Shown one piece after another: positions 1-12,973 of a stretch of DNA of 64,000 nucleotides. Location: assembly GCF_040954645.1 (NCBI RefSeq), contig NC_092804.1:150545108-150609107 (forward strand), written 5' to 3'. A program made the translations under genes and the position numbers. The stretch comes from Diabrotica undecimpunctata. Lineage: Eukaryota > Arthropoda > Insecta > Coleoptera > Chrysomelidae. The notes beneath the pieces were generated by a model that saw nothing but the letters and a program-made list of their open reading frames with translations, had not been told where the DNA came from and did no database searches. Numbering within the stretch: the stretch's first letter is position 1; every line of letters starts with the position of its first letter.

Positions 1-250
1 ATTAAAATTTATCCATCTGTAGCAGATTCAGAAAGCAGTATTAAATCGTCATCGTAAGCTAACACTAAGATCTTTCAGCTATCTGCAACTGGTAGGCCAT
101 GCCCATTCCCTTAAGCTTGCATATCAGCTCGTCAGCCATTATATTAGAAAGGTAGGGCGACAGGAGATCTCCTTGTTTAATGCCTCTGTGCATTCCGATG
201 TTTTTGGTCGACTTATTGCCGGTGATGACGCTTGTACAACAGTTCATGTC
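1..250 (-). pseudogene. LINE reverse transcriptase fragment (element B)
   Basis: Reverse transcriptase fragment of a non-LTR retrotransposon, read on the minus strand. The segment at 65-247 carries the RT motif GIKQGDLLSPYLSNIMADEL, the palm region just before the active site. The next bases (about 64 down to 14) read LAYDDDLILLSES, a degenerate form of the YADD box, separated by a stop or frameshift. The piece continues off the left edge of the window, so its length is unknown. Its motif differs from the RT at 900-1000, so it is a separate element. Element A ends right beside it at about 255, which suggests A inserted into or next to B. No intact protein is possible. Confidence 0.7.
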
Positions 251-254
251 TTCT

Positions 255-1055
255 TCCTTCTTGTAGTGCGTATCCGTTTGGAATGTTGGCGACCATCATG
301 GCATTCTGTAAACTGCGGCTCTAAAAAGATTTGTGGTTGTTGTGTTGAACCACGTACGTAGATTTTTCAGCCAGGAAATTCTTCGCCTTCTGGTTCTTGT
401 CTTCCTTCTACTTTTCCTTGAAGAATTAATTGGAGCAACCCATGTATTTCGCTGTTCCTCATGATGTGACCGAGGTATTCACTTTTGGATGTTTTTATTG
501 TGGCTAAAAACTTTTCTTTTTGCATTGTTAATAAAACGTCTTGGTTAGTAACGTGGTCAGTATAGGATATATTAAGGATTCTTCGATAAAGCCACTTTCC
601 ACAAGCCTAAATTTTTTTACAGACAGCGTCTGTGAGGGTCCACAACTCAACTCCGTACATCAGTATAGGAAATATATAACATCGTAGTAACCTGGTTTTT
701 TTTTGGGTACTGATAAATCGGAGCTTAGCTATTTTTTGAATTGCAGATCTTGCTTTCTCTATCCTACATTTTCATCATCATATTATATATTTTTTTTTTC
801 TTAATGTTCATTGAAAGTCTATATGTCTGACTCACTTCTGTGATTCTATTCATTAACTCCTGGAGGGTTTCATAACTGTCAGCCAATACCGACTTCACCA
901 TTTTTTACTGCTTCTTGAAAGATTTCTTCAGAGTATATGTTAAACAGCAAGGGTGATAGTATACATCCTTGTCGGACCCCACGTTTGATTCTAATATCAT
1001 CGAATTCTCCTGCCTCTAAAGTTCATGTACCAGCCCAGAATACTATGGGTATATA
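255..1055 (-). pseudogene. RTE-like LINE fragment (element A), downstream part
   Basis: Decayed 3' half of a non-LTR retrotransposon. Around 1000-900 the minus strand reads the RT motif RGVRQGCILSPLLFN followed by NIYSEEIFQEAV. Around 500-400 it reads the C-terminal block EYLGHIMRNSEIHGLLQLI, typical of RTE-like insect LINEs whose endonuclease resembles craniofacial development protein 2. The end near 255-300 reads MMVANIPNGYALQEGRR, the usual tail of this group with a purine-rich end. Frameshifts and stops separate all blocks. The upstream part of the same element resumes at 4142-4200 on the far side of a piggyBac insertion. Confidence 0.7.
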
Positions 1056-1070
1056 CACTAGAAGCACCAG
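1056..1070 (+). repeat. piggyBac left terminal inverted repeat
   Basis: CACTAGAAGCACCAG is an exact inverse of the bases at 4123-4137. It is followed at about 1100 by GCGGTCAAAATGAC, a subterminal motif that is also found near the right end. Confidence 0.9.
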
Positions 1071-1236
1071 CATTTGTGCATACCTGTAAGCACCACCGGC
1101 GGTCAAAATGACGGATATTAGAATTTTCTATTGCCAGCCGTTTTTGTATTCTTTTTTATTTAATAAAAACCTATATTGAGTTAATAAATAATAATAAAAG
1201 ACATATTTTATATATTTAAATAAATTATTTAATTAT

Positions 1237-3498
1237 TTAAGTACAATTTATGCAGTAGCAAAATTTTTCAATTTTGCTTGTACATGACCCACACACAAAT
1301 TTTTTACATATATGACAAATTTCAAATGTTTTATTTTTGTTGAAATTCCCTGTTTGACACTGCTTACGTTTATTATTTGGTGGTTTTTTTGTACCTCTTG
1401 GATTTGTATCCGTTGATGTTGTCCTGCCCTTAGTCATGTGATCTTCTCGCAATTCTTCTGCTAACTGAAGTAGGAAATCCTGCCTAGATATTTGACTGCC
1501 CGTAACTTTCTTATACAGAACCCAAGCATTTATTCCTGCCATATCTAAAATATTAAAAAAAACTTGCAACGGCCATCTTCTTAAAGCAGATTTGGTTGAA
1601 TACAGTCTAGCCATCTGATCTACAACGTCTACTCCGTATTTTGTCTGGTTGTAGAAGATGATGGTTTCCGGTTTTTTCTTTTTATCTGTGCCCATTTTAA
1701 TATCATTCGAGTGTAAAGAACTCAGCACTAGAACATTTTTGTTTACTTTTCCCTGGTACGCCGTTAGCGTCAAGTCTTCGTGTTTGAAAATTTTTGTTTT
1801 GTACAATTCCATCTTTTCATTTTTTACTGACGGTGGAATATCCTTTCTTGTTCGGTTGATTATTCCAACAATTCTGGTAGCCTTCTTTCGTAATTCTTTT
1901 GCCAACTTTATGGACGTAAAGAAATTATCCGTCGTGACATTTCTTCCTTTATTTATAAATGGTTCCATTAGACGGCTAACAACATGTTCCCCCAGAAGTT
2001 GATTGGCTGGTCGTTGTTCATCTTTCCCTAGGTAAGGAAATCCGTTCAATAAATATTTGGACTCGACATCAGCTGCAAGCCAGAATTTAATTCCAAACTT
2101 ATCGGGTTTATTTGCCATGTACTGGGTAAAGCGGCATCTTGCCTTCGTGGAAAAAAGCTGTTCGTCGATAGTTATATTTTCGCCAGGTGTATAACATAAT
2201 ATACAATTCTCTATAAATGGGTTCCATATTCCCGACGCAAGTGCAAATTTATCTGTTGATAATCGCTCAGACCTGGTATTTCTCATATCAAAACGGATAA
2301 AACTCATTATTTGTGTAAATTTGTTTCTAGACATCGTCTCTTGAAAAAATTTTGGACCCCATGTACCAGACCACAGCATCTTTATGCTAACATTTCGTGC
2401 CATATAAGCTCTCCTAGCATACAGTAAGGATATAAATGCTTCGATTTCTTCAATAGAAATTTGCCAATTTTCATCTTTGAGTTTTCTTCTACCTTCAGCA
2501 ACAGTACATGATTTTATGTTACGGAGTATGCATTCATCAATCAACAGCCGCCATGCACTAGCTGCAGAATCTCTAATAATGTTTCTCTTAGCATGAGGGG
2601 TTGGTCCAGCAGCTTCCTTTAGAACATTTTGACTGGTACGCCTTCCTAAAATGAACGAGATAAATTAGTATGCAGGTATATACTCATTTATTTATTTATT
2701 TAAATAAATGGCACCGTAATAAATAAAGAATGGAACAACAACCAAGAAATAAGAGCGCACATCGGAAAAGCTAGATCCACCTTCAACCAGATGGGGTCCT
2801 TCTTCAAGAGCCATAACCTCTCTTGGATTAAAAGTAAGGATGCTGCGATGCTACGTCCTCTCTGTTCTTTTTTATGGTGTTGAATAGTTGACCTTGACGA
2901 AGATATGCAGAAAATTGGAAGCATTCGAGCTGTGGCTAAATCGGAGAACACTTCAAATCCCGTGGACCACTATCAAATCTCGAAAGTTAATTTTCGAAAG
3001 ATTTCGAAAACATTGTGCGAAAATAATCTAGATGCGCCCTTCTAAAGCCATCCTGCAAGGAAAAATATTTGGAAAACGGGGTCCAGGAAGAAGAACATCC
3101 TGCAGATAAGGTAAACATTGCCATGATTATCGCCAATATTCGTGACATCAAGAAGAATATGCTCAAAAATATTATACACCTAAGTGAATACATAAATGGA
3201 AGCTACTAATATAATATAGTTGCTTACCTGGTGTACTAGCATTGTTGTCAAGTAACTCCCATCCTATGGTATCTATGGAAGAATTATCTAAATTGCTTCT
3301 GCGAATTCCTCTTACCTGGTTGGTAATCATTTCTGAAGATGTATTGAAGTCTGCATTCGAAGTTGAAGCAGAAGTACTGGGCATCACCTCAATCTCAACT
3401 TCACCTTCAGAATCACTGCCCGATGAATGTTCTTGATCAACTGTATTAGGCATCTCTTCATCAGATAACTCTGCTACAGATTCATCTTCTGTAGACAA
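1237..3498 (-). CDS. piggyBac transposase, two predicted exons
   Basis: DDD transposase that would cut and paste its own element at TTAA. Proposed exons are 3498-3228 and 2645-1237. The donor reads CACCAG|GTAAGC and the acceptor TTTTAG|GAAGG; joining them keeps one frame and gives about 559 residues, a normal length. Exon 1 (about 90 residues) is acidic and Ser-rich. Exon 2 carries the DDE_Tnp_1_7 fold: the first Asp in TIDEQLF (about residue 251), the second in NVTTDNFF (about 330), the third in YGVDVVDQM (about 430-433), then RRWPLQVFFNILD. The C-terminus is a Cys-rich finger (CHICKKFVCGSC and CYCINC) thought to bind the ends. No internal stop is visible, so the protein may be intact. Splicing is inferred. 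Confidence 0.85.
2720..3170 (+). pseudogene. LINE 3'-end fragment inside the piggyBac intron
   Basis: Plus-strand remnant of an RTE-like LINE C-terminus lying inside the predicted intron of the piggyBac transposase. Readable pieces are WNNNQEIRAHIGKARSTFNQ, then in another frame LKVRMLRCYVLSVLFYGVE and CRKLEAFELW, and at the end KVNIAMIIANIRDI followed by an A/G-rich stretch. Frameshifts between blocks show it is dead. It lies opposite to the piggyBac gene and, because it sits in an intron, may not harm the transposase. Confidence 0.65.
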
Positions 3499-4122
3499 AT
3501 TCTATAGAAAAATTCTATAGACACTCTGATAGTTCCTGCTGAGTGAAATATCGGCGAGACATGATGACAGCAGAAATAATAAAAATCACAATGTAAAATT
3601 AATCAAAATACAGATTAAACATGCAATTGCAAAGAGTATACTCAAACTACATAATAACAAATATTTTCGATGTATTTTATACATAAAATAAGTAAAAACT
3701 TCCCAGAAAAGTAGAACAAAAATTAGACTACCTCGTCATTAGGACCGCATTTTTCTAGGTAGACATCAACATAAATATATTCAAAATGTAATTATACTAA
3801 GTACCTGTAAAAGAGAAATTATAATCCTCAAGTAAATAATAAAGTCCCAAATCATAAATTTTGTAAAATAAATATGAATGAATAGTAATAGTAATACTCT
3901 AGACTAATGAGGGTCGAAAATAGAAAGCAGTCAAAATGACTGCTATATGGTAGTTCTAGGTATACGTTACCATATCTTAAAAAGTAATTACGATAAGTAC
4001 CCGTAAAAGAGAAATTATAATCTTCAAATAGATCTAGGAAAAGTCATAAATTATCAAGTTTCTAAAACATTTATGAATAGGTAATACAGAGTCAAAAATG
4101 AAAAGCAGTCAAAATGACCGCT

Positions 4123-4137
4123 CTGGTGCTTCTAGTG
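4123..4137 (-). repeat. piggyBac right terminal inverted repeat with TTAA
   Basis: CTGGTGCTTCTAGTG mirrors the left repeat exactly and is followed by TTAA at 4138-4141. Subterminal GTCAAAATGAC motifs occur at about 4108-4118 and 3933-3943. Confidence 0.9.
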
Positions 4138-4141
4138 TTAA

Positions 4142-4200
4142 GGTTTGCATGCTGTAAAGTCAGTATCCAATACAGTCGACTATTAAAGCCGACCAATTGC
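4142..4200 (-). pseudogene. LINE element A, upstream piece
   Basis: Short minus-strand segment reading GFNSRLYWILTLQHANL, which resembles the RT block just before the GVRQG motif in RTE-like LINEs (pattern RLYWxQTAxV). It directly abuts the right piggyBac end, and the next expected RT block lies beyond the left piggyBac end. The match is short, so confidence is moderate. Confidence 0.45.
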
Positions 4201-4824
4201 TTATATATTATATCGTTAACATTTCGTACACTACATTGTTTAACACTAGTTTGTCGAACTATAATTATCCCGACATAAAAAAGTTTAACCGTAGCTGTTA
4301 AAAGTAAATCCTGCCCTAGAAGTTAAATAGTAAACCGCCCCCTACACTTACACGTGTAATCGAAACAATTTACACACAAACATCTGCAATGTTTCTTATT
4401 GCACCCCTGTTCGTTACATCAATACGCTAGGAGTTAACGGCGTAGAAAATGTTCTGGAAGTAGAGCCCATATTTATCAAGGCTAATGGAAAAGTAACTCG
4501 AGATGATATTTACAGATTCTCCTCTGGTGAATGAATTGCAAATATTGAAGCTCTCAAAAATGTAGCGACCGTTGTTTGCAAGCAGTTTGTTGAAAACTCA
4601 CTTGAACAAACTACACAAATAATCATTTAAACTGGTCATTTTTAAATGCTATAGCAAAGTTACATGGTCACTTATTTTCTTTATAATGGTTACCACAAAT
4701 ACTGGGTATAATTTTATAGGCATATTGTGGAACGTTTATATTTACTGATTAAATGGTCAATCATTAAAAAATAAAATAATTAAAATGTATTTTTATATTA
4801 GATAATTCGATGTCTACTTTTCTG
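4201..4824. other. No identified gene; one coding-like stretch
   Basis: No known element is recognised. On the plus strand at about 4430-4630 a frame reads GVNGVENVLEVEPIFIKANG, continues as KVTRDDIYRFSSGE, stops once, and continues with NIEALKNVATVVCKQFVENS. The composition looks protein-like rather than random, but I cannot assign it to a family. Confidence 0.3.
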
Positions 4825-4851
4825 TATATATATATATATATTATTTATATA

Positions 4852-4916
<65 letters not shown>

Positions 4917-4920
4917 TATA
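4825..4920. repeat. (TA)n microsatellite
   Basis: Almost pure TA dinucleotides with a few interruptions. It borders the inverted repeat at 4919-5106. Open frames reading YIYIYI across this and similar tracts are artefacts. Confidence 0.95.
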
Positions 4921-5106
4921 TACGAAGTAACAAGAAGTCCAGAGACCTCTCTCTGATAGTAAATTAGGTGAACCGCAAATTCAAAGCCTCTTACTAGAGA
5001 CTTGTAACGACGCTAGAAGTATCTTTTTATTTGTGGTTCACCTAATTTGCGGTTCACCTAATTTACTATCAGAGAGAGGTCTCTGGACTTCTTGTTACTT
5101 CGTATA
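4919..5106. repeat. Inverted repeat with 62-bp arms
   Basis: Arms 4919-4980 and 5045-5106 are reverse complements, with a 64-bp spacer. The spacer ends with a second copy of GGTTCACCTAATTT next to the right arm, so the arm edge is partly duplicated. The left arm abuts (TA)n, and the right arm leads into the hammerhead-like segment at 5165-5266. It is probably part of the same non-autonomous element. Confidence 0.85.
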
Positions 5107-5164
5107 GATGTCGCTGCTAGCGTACCTGGCTGTTATTTTGGTTATAATAACCAAATACTAGACT

Positions 5165-5266
5165 GCATTTCATTTCAGTTGAACTTCCACAAGTGCTCCT
5201 GATGATGAGTTGAATAACTCGAAACACGTGTAGAGCAATGGTGGAGTTCCGATTGAAATGAAATGC
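5165..5266 (+). ncRNA. Candidate type I hammerhead ribozyme
   Basis: The conserved core CTGATGA lies at 5199-5205. It is followed by helix II GAGTT/AACTC (5207-5211 with 5216-5220, loop GAAT) and GAAA at 5221-5224. Helix III is the perfect palindrome ACACGTGT (5224-5231), then A5232 as the predicted cleavage base. Helix I pairs TGCTC (5194-5198) with GAGCA (5233-5237). After an internal loop it continues as CCAC/GTGG, and further out as a 13-bp stem (5165-5177 with 5254-5266). All invariant hammerhead positions are present. Short, palindromic helix III is a known trait of ribozymes in Penelope-like retroelements and retrozymes, which act as dimers. Cleavage itself is not shown by sequence. 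Confidence 0.75.
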
Positions 5267-5280
5267 AATCTTTTACTTTC

Positions 5281-6835
<1,555 letters not shown>

Positions 6836-6837
6836 AA

Positions 6838-6845
6838 TCCCCGCC
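6838..6845 (-). other. Polypurine tract of Gypsy element 1
   Basis: GGCGGGGA on the minus strand, immediately upstream of the 3' LTR, where plus-strand DNA synthesis would be primed. The 6836-6929 interval otherwise holds only the untranslated end. Confidence 0.6.
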
Positions 6846-6929
6846 ATTTGATCTGCCGAAAACTCTTTGTTAAATTTTAAAATGACAAAAGTTTTCCAGG
6901 ATCAAATCATTTCACTATGTTATTAAAAT

Positions 6930-9452
6930 CTACTTATGATACTGATAAATGTCGTGAATGTTAAAATACCCCGTATATTGCCTGTCTTTATACGGGATTG
7001 GATATATTTTCGTTTTAAATTTTTCCAAGTATTTTCCCTTCAAAGAAAGTTCATAATTTTTAGCCACTCGGTTTACTTTATTAACAAGATCTCCATGGTT
7101 TCTTAAAATCTTCTCTATGTTTTCTCCACAATTTATTTTTCTTTCATCCTCCTTTTGTTCATATGTGTTCACTGTCCATAATACTTCTTCACACAATTCT
7201 GGATTCTCGTCCATTAGTGCCATTTTTTCTTCTGTTTTCCTTTTATCCTCTAATTCCCTTTGGTATTCCGAGCACCATGTTTCTATTCCTTTCATTTCTC
7301 TGATGATACTTTCTTTTTCTTCCTGCTTCCATTCTGTTTTATCGTCGGTTGCCGACAATTCTTCTGTACCTTCTATTTCCTGTTTTTCTCTGGTCTCCAT
7401 CTTATTTTCCTGCTTTCTTTTCGAACTCTTCTTCTTTTTCTTCCTTCTCTTTTTCTCTTCTGTTAGATCTTGTTCTTGTACTTTCGGTTTATTCTCTACA
7501 GTCATATCGATTTCTTTGTGTTTTTCCTGTGCATTGATCCTTCCAGAATTTGTTTTCCTATCTGTTTGCTTTTCTTCTCCTGTGTTGTCTGGTTCTACTC
7601 TGATTTCCATTTTATTTTCCGCAAAATTTATGGTGATATCTTTTTTCCTCAATTCATCAATTCCCGCTATCATATCATGATTTAAGTCTTCAATCACCAC
7701 ACATTTCATAATATGGAATTTGTTTCCCACTCTTATCTGTACTCCCAAACCTTCGTTTACTGTCGTCAAATTTTTATTGTTTGCACCCACTAAATCAACC
7801 CTAGGAATCTTATACACAAATCTGTCCAAATTTAATTCTTTTACTAGTTTTTTATTGATTAGCGATATCTCCGAGCCAGAATCAATCACAATTTTAATTG
7901 CTTTATGTTTTATAAATGCATCTAAAAATATTAGATTAGAATTAGAGATTTGTCTTTCGTTTCCTATCGCTACATGATTCATCTCCCTTCTATTTTGTTG
8001 TTGGAAGCTCTGGTTATTTCTATCATCCCTTTGTTCGTTAGTATTCCTATTCGGAGTATTTTGTGCATCTCTATTCCTGTTGTGATTTTCATATGTTCTA
8101 TGTTGTGTGTCATTCCTGTTATCGTAATTTTGTTGTCTATTGTAATTATTGTAATTTCTCGGCCTATATTCGTTTGTTGATCTGGGATGTCGGTTTCTCT
8201 GGTCATAATTTGATGAATACTTTCTTTCCGGTCCATTATATTGGTCATGTTGTCTTCTATTTCTCATTTCTTTTCTTTTCGCTTCTTTTAATTGAAGGAA
8301 TTGGCACAAACTATCAATATCTTGATAATTTCTCAAAATCACGTGGTCTTCCAACGTTTCCTCAAAATGTCTGCTGATCATTTCTACCAGCTGTTCGGTA
8401 GAATATTTGTATTCTAGATATTTTGAATTGTTATATATCTGCAAAGCATATCTTTCTTCAGATATTCCCATTTTTTCGTGATATTTTCCATTCTGTAGCT
8501 CTTGGTTGATTGCTCTCTGTATATTTTTCACCCAGAAATAGTTGAGAAATTTATTTTCAAAATCTGTCCAATTTTCAAACTCATCTTCCTTGCTTTCATA
8601 CCATAACGCTGCTCCTTCTTTCAAATGGTTTCTAATTGTTTCTTTGCAATCGTCAAAATATCTAATATGTTGTAATTTGGTTTTCAAATTTTTAACAAAC
8701 GGTACTGGGTGTGTTTTCCGAATATCCCCGCCAAACTGTATTTTTATGTCACCCGGACTTTGGATGAGTACTTCTCTCCTGTCTCCCATATCTCGTTGTT
8801 TTCTGATATCCTCAATTTGTTTTTCTATTTCTTTCTTGTCTTCTTGTAAAGCCATTTCAAATTTTGTTTCTAACTGTTCTAATTCCTTTTCCTGTACAGT
8901 CTTAATATCTTTCATTTTAGTTTCTATTTCTTCTCTCTGCATCTCTAGTTTCCTCTCTGTTTCTTCTCTGACTTTTTCTAAACAGACTTTTACCTCATTT
9001 TCATATTTGTCCAAACGCTTTTCCATTTTTCTATCATTTTCTTCTAATTTTTGTTCATAGTTTTCCAAGCGCTGCTCTATATTTCTGTTATTTAGTTCTA
9101 TTGCTTGCCTTGTTTCCCGTTGGTTTTCTTCCATTGTTTGTTTTGTTTCTGCCATTGTTTGTTTTGTTTCATCCATTTTTTGTGATGTTTCTTGTTGGTT
9201 TCTATCCATTTTATCCATTTTCTTTGATGTTTCATTCATTGTTTGTGTCTGTATTTGCATCATTGCTAATAATTTTTCCAGCATTCCTGTTTCTTTTCTT
9301 TCCTCCATTATTGTGGCATTTCCTTCATTATCCGATCCTTCATCAATAATTGTTTCCTCTTCTATCTTATCCTCTTTCCTTTCTTGCGTTTTACTTTGAC
9401 TCCTTGTGGTCGACATGTTGTTTCTTTTCGTTACTGTTTTTGTCCCCGCCAA
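6930..9452 (-). CDS. Gag-protease polyprotein with deleted pol
   Basis: 840-residue frame. Residues about 60-235 form a long, charged coiled coil with repeated KMDE/TMEE units. Residues about 240-400 are a capsid-like domain (ALWYESKEDEFENW, FENKFLNYFW). Residues 405-500 are an Arg/Asn/Tyr/Gln-rich tail with no CCHC zinc knuckle. The aspartic protease active site is IVIDSGSEISLIN (about residue 525), followed by VGANNK. A Lys/Glu-rich linker leads to the first residues of RT (KIYPIPYK). These join directly to a short tail, RQYTGYFNIHDIYQYHK, which aligns with the final residues of integrase in element 2 (RGIFHINDIFQYH). The frame is open across the join, so the shortened protein may be made. 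Particles could assemble, but reverse transcription and integration need helper enzymes. Confidence 0.85.
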   Translation of the reverse strand: MAGTKTVTKRNNMSTTRSQSKTQERKEDKIEEETIIDEGSDNEGNATIMEERKETGMLEKLLAMMQIQTQTMNETSKKMDKMDRNQQETSQKMDETKQTMAETKQTMEENQRETRQAIELNNRNIEQRLENYEQKLEENDRKMEKRLDKYENEVKVCLEKVREETERKLEMQREEIETKMKDIKTVQEKELEQLETKFEMALQEDKKEIEKQIEDIRKQRDMGDRREVLIQSPGDIKIQFGGDIRKTHPVPFVKNLKTKLQHIRYFDDCKETIRNHLKEGAALWYESKEDEFENWTDFENKFLNYFWVKNIQRAINQELQNGKYHEKMGISEERYALQIYNNSKYLEYKYSTEQLVEMISRHFEETLEDHVILRNYQDIDSLCQFLQLKEAKRKEMRNRRQHDQYNGPERKYSSNYDQRNRHPRSTNEYRPRNYNNYNRQQNYDNRNDTQHRTYENHNRNRDAQNTPNRNTNEQRDDRNNQSFQQQNRREMNHVAIGNERQISNSNLIFLDAFIKHKAIKIVIDSGSEISLINKKLVKELNLDRFVYKIPRVDLVGANNKNLTTVNEGLGVQIRVGNKFHIMKCVVIEDLNHDMIAGIDELRKKDITINFAENKMEIRVEPDNTGEEKQTDRKTNSGRINAQEKHKEIDMTVENKPKVQEQDLTEEKKRRKKKKKSSKRKQENKMETREKQEIEGTEELSATDDKTEWKQEEKESIIREMKGIETWCSEYQRELEDKRKTEEKMALMDENPELCEEVLWTVNTYEQKEDERKINCGENIEKILRNHGDLVNKVNRVAKNYELSLKGKYLEKFKTKIYPIPYKDRQYTGYFNIHDIYQYHK

Positions 9453-9825
9453 ATGTGAAATTTTACAACACTCTATATGTTTCAGAACACGATAATATTT
9501 CTCCCCAAATGTATTAAATTTTCACGACAAATATCAAATATGCAATCAGTAAAATTCAAATAATTCAAAATAAATATCAAATGTATGATTGGTAAAGAAA
9601 ATAAAATCAAATAATTCAATAGCAGTAAATATCCACTAACTACGATCAATCAATAAATCAAATTTATATTCCCTGGAAAAATTGTCAAAATACTTTCAAA
9701 TTCAAATTCCCTCAATGTTATATGTTTTTATCTCTGGATTACCTGTACTTATTCCAGATCTCTTTCCCTTCCTTCAAATGTAAAGCTGCGATATTTTCAA
9801 GCCCCACGTTTTGGAAGCCAGTTAT
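9453..9825 (-). promoter_or_regulatory. Leader and primer-binding site of Gypsy element 1
   Basis: Untranslated leader between the 5' LTR and Gag. At about 9820-9803 the minus strand reads TGGCTTCCAAAACGTGGGGC, placed like a tRNA primer-binding site a few bases inside the LTR. It resembles the TGGCGCCCAACG site of element 2 with changes. The priming tRNA was not identified. Confidence 0.55.

Positions 9826-12401
<2,576 letters not shown>

Positions 12402-12466
<65 letters not shown>
12402..12466. repeat. (TA)n microsatellite
   Basis: TA tract at the left edge of the large palindrome. Confidence 0.95.
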
Positions 12467-12471
<5 letters not shown>

Positions 12472-12554
12472 CTTAGAGCTAAGATTAATATTATTATAAA
12501 AATTAATATTAAACTCACCAGTCTTCCGGGTTGAACCGCGTCGATATCCATTTT

Positions 12555-12594
12555 GCCGAGCTTTCGACATCCTCTCTGATGTCTTCTTCAGGGC
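12555..12594 (-). ncRNA. Hammerhead-like core, left arm
   Basis: Mirror image of the motif at 12723-12762, read on the minus strand: CTGAAGA, helix II GACATC/GATGTC, GAAA, then AGCT and C. Confidence 0.5.
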
Positions 12595-12722
12595 TTCCGA
12601 GGTCTCAGTCTCCCGAGCCCCCAGACACTACTACACTCACTAGTCACTTCTAGTTCACTCACTAGTTCACTACAGTAGTAGTGTAGTAGTGTCTGGGGGC
12701 TCGGGAGACTGAGACCTCGGAA

Positions 12723-12762
12723 GCCCTGAAGAAGACATCAGAGAGGATGTCGAAAGCTCGGC
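12723..12762 (+). ncRNA. Hammerhead-like core, right arm
   Basis: CTGAAGA (12726-12732) fits the hammerhead consensus CUGANGA. Helix II is GACATC (12734-12739) with GATGTC (12746-12751). GAAA is at 12752-12755. Helix III is only the 4-base palindrome AGCT, followed by C12759 as the expected cleavage base. Helix I is GCC/GGC (12723-12725 with 12760-12762). Helices I and III are short, so activity would need a dimer or tertiary contacts; this is weaker than the motif at 5165-5266. Confidence 0.55.
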
Positions 12763-12876
12763 AAAATGGATATCGACGCGGTTCAACCCGGAAGACTGGT
12801 GAGTTTAATATTAATTTTTATAATAATATTAATCTTAGCTCTAAGTTTAATTGTACTAACCGCGGAAATCTTTCCG

Positions 12877-12880
<4 letters not shown>

Positions 12881-12969
<89 letters not shown>
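12881..12969. repeat. (TA)n microsatellite
   Basis: TA tract between the palindrome and Gypsy element 2, which appears inserted into it. Confidence 0.95.

Positions 12970-12973
<4 letters not shown>

Larger units (their letters stand above)
1056..4137 (-). mobile_element. piggyBac-like DNA transposon
   Basis: Element of about 3.08 kb bounded by a perfect 15-bp terminal inverted repeat (CACTAGAAGCACCAG at 1056-1070 and its complement at 4123-4137). The right end is followed by TTAA (4138-4141), the piggyBac target; the left flank reads TATA, so the duplication is no longer exact. Just inside both ends lie copies of a GTCAAAATGAC-type palindrome. The single gene runs on the minus strand in two exons. 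It interrupts a LINE whose RT segments lie on both sides (4142-4200 and 255-1055). Its intron contains a later LINE fragment (about 2720-3170). Confidence 0.9.
12467..12850. repeat. Large palindrome, 171-bp arms, Penelope-like ends
   Basis: Arms 12467-12637 and 12680-12850 are reverse complements over their whole length as far as I can read, with a 42-bp loop made of short CACTAGT-like repeats. The sequence is much more GC-rich than its surroundings. Each arm holds a hammerhead-like core. The unit sits between two (TA)n tracts. Inverted long terminal repeats with hammerhead motifs are known from Penelope-like retroelements, so this may be two such ends joined head to head with no coding region. 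Short open frames inside it mirror each other and are not genes. Confidence 0.85.

Noticed and set aside
4919..5106. CRISPR-like array or rho-independent terminator
   Set aside because: There are only two arms in inverse orientation, with no regular spacers, and the genome is plainly eukaryotic.
7117..9349. Many plus-strand frames of up to 187 residues opposite Gag of Gypsy element 1
   Set aside because: They are antisense shadows of a Lys/Glu-rich gene (Phe/Ser/Leu-rich products) with no domain.
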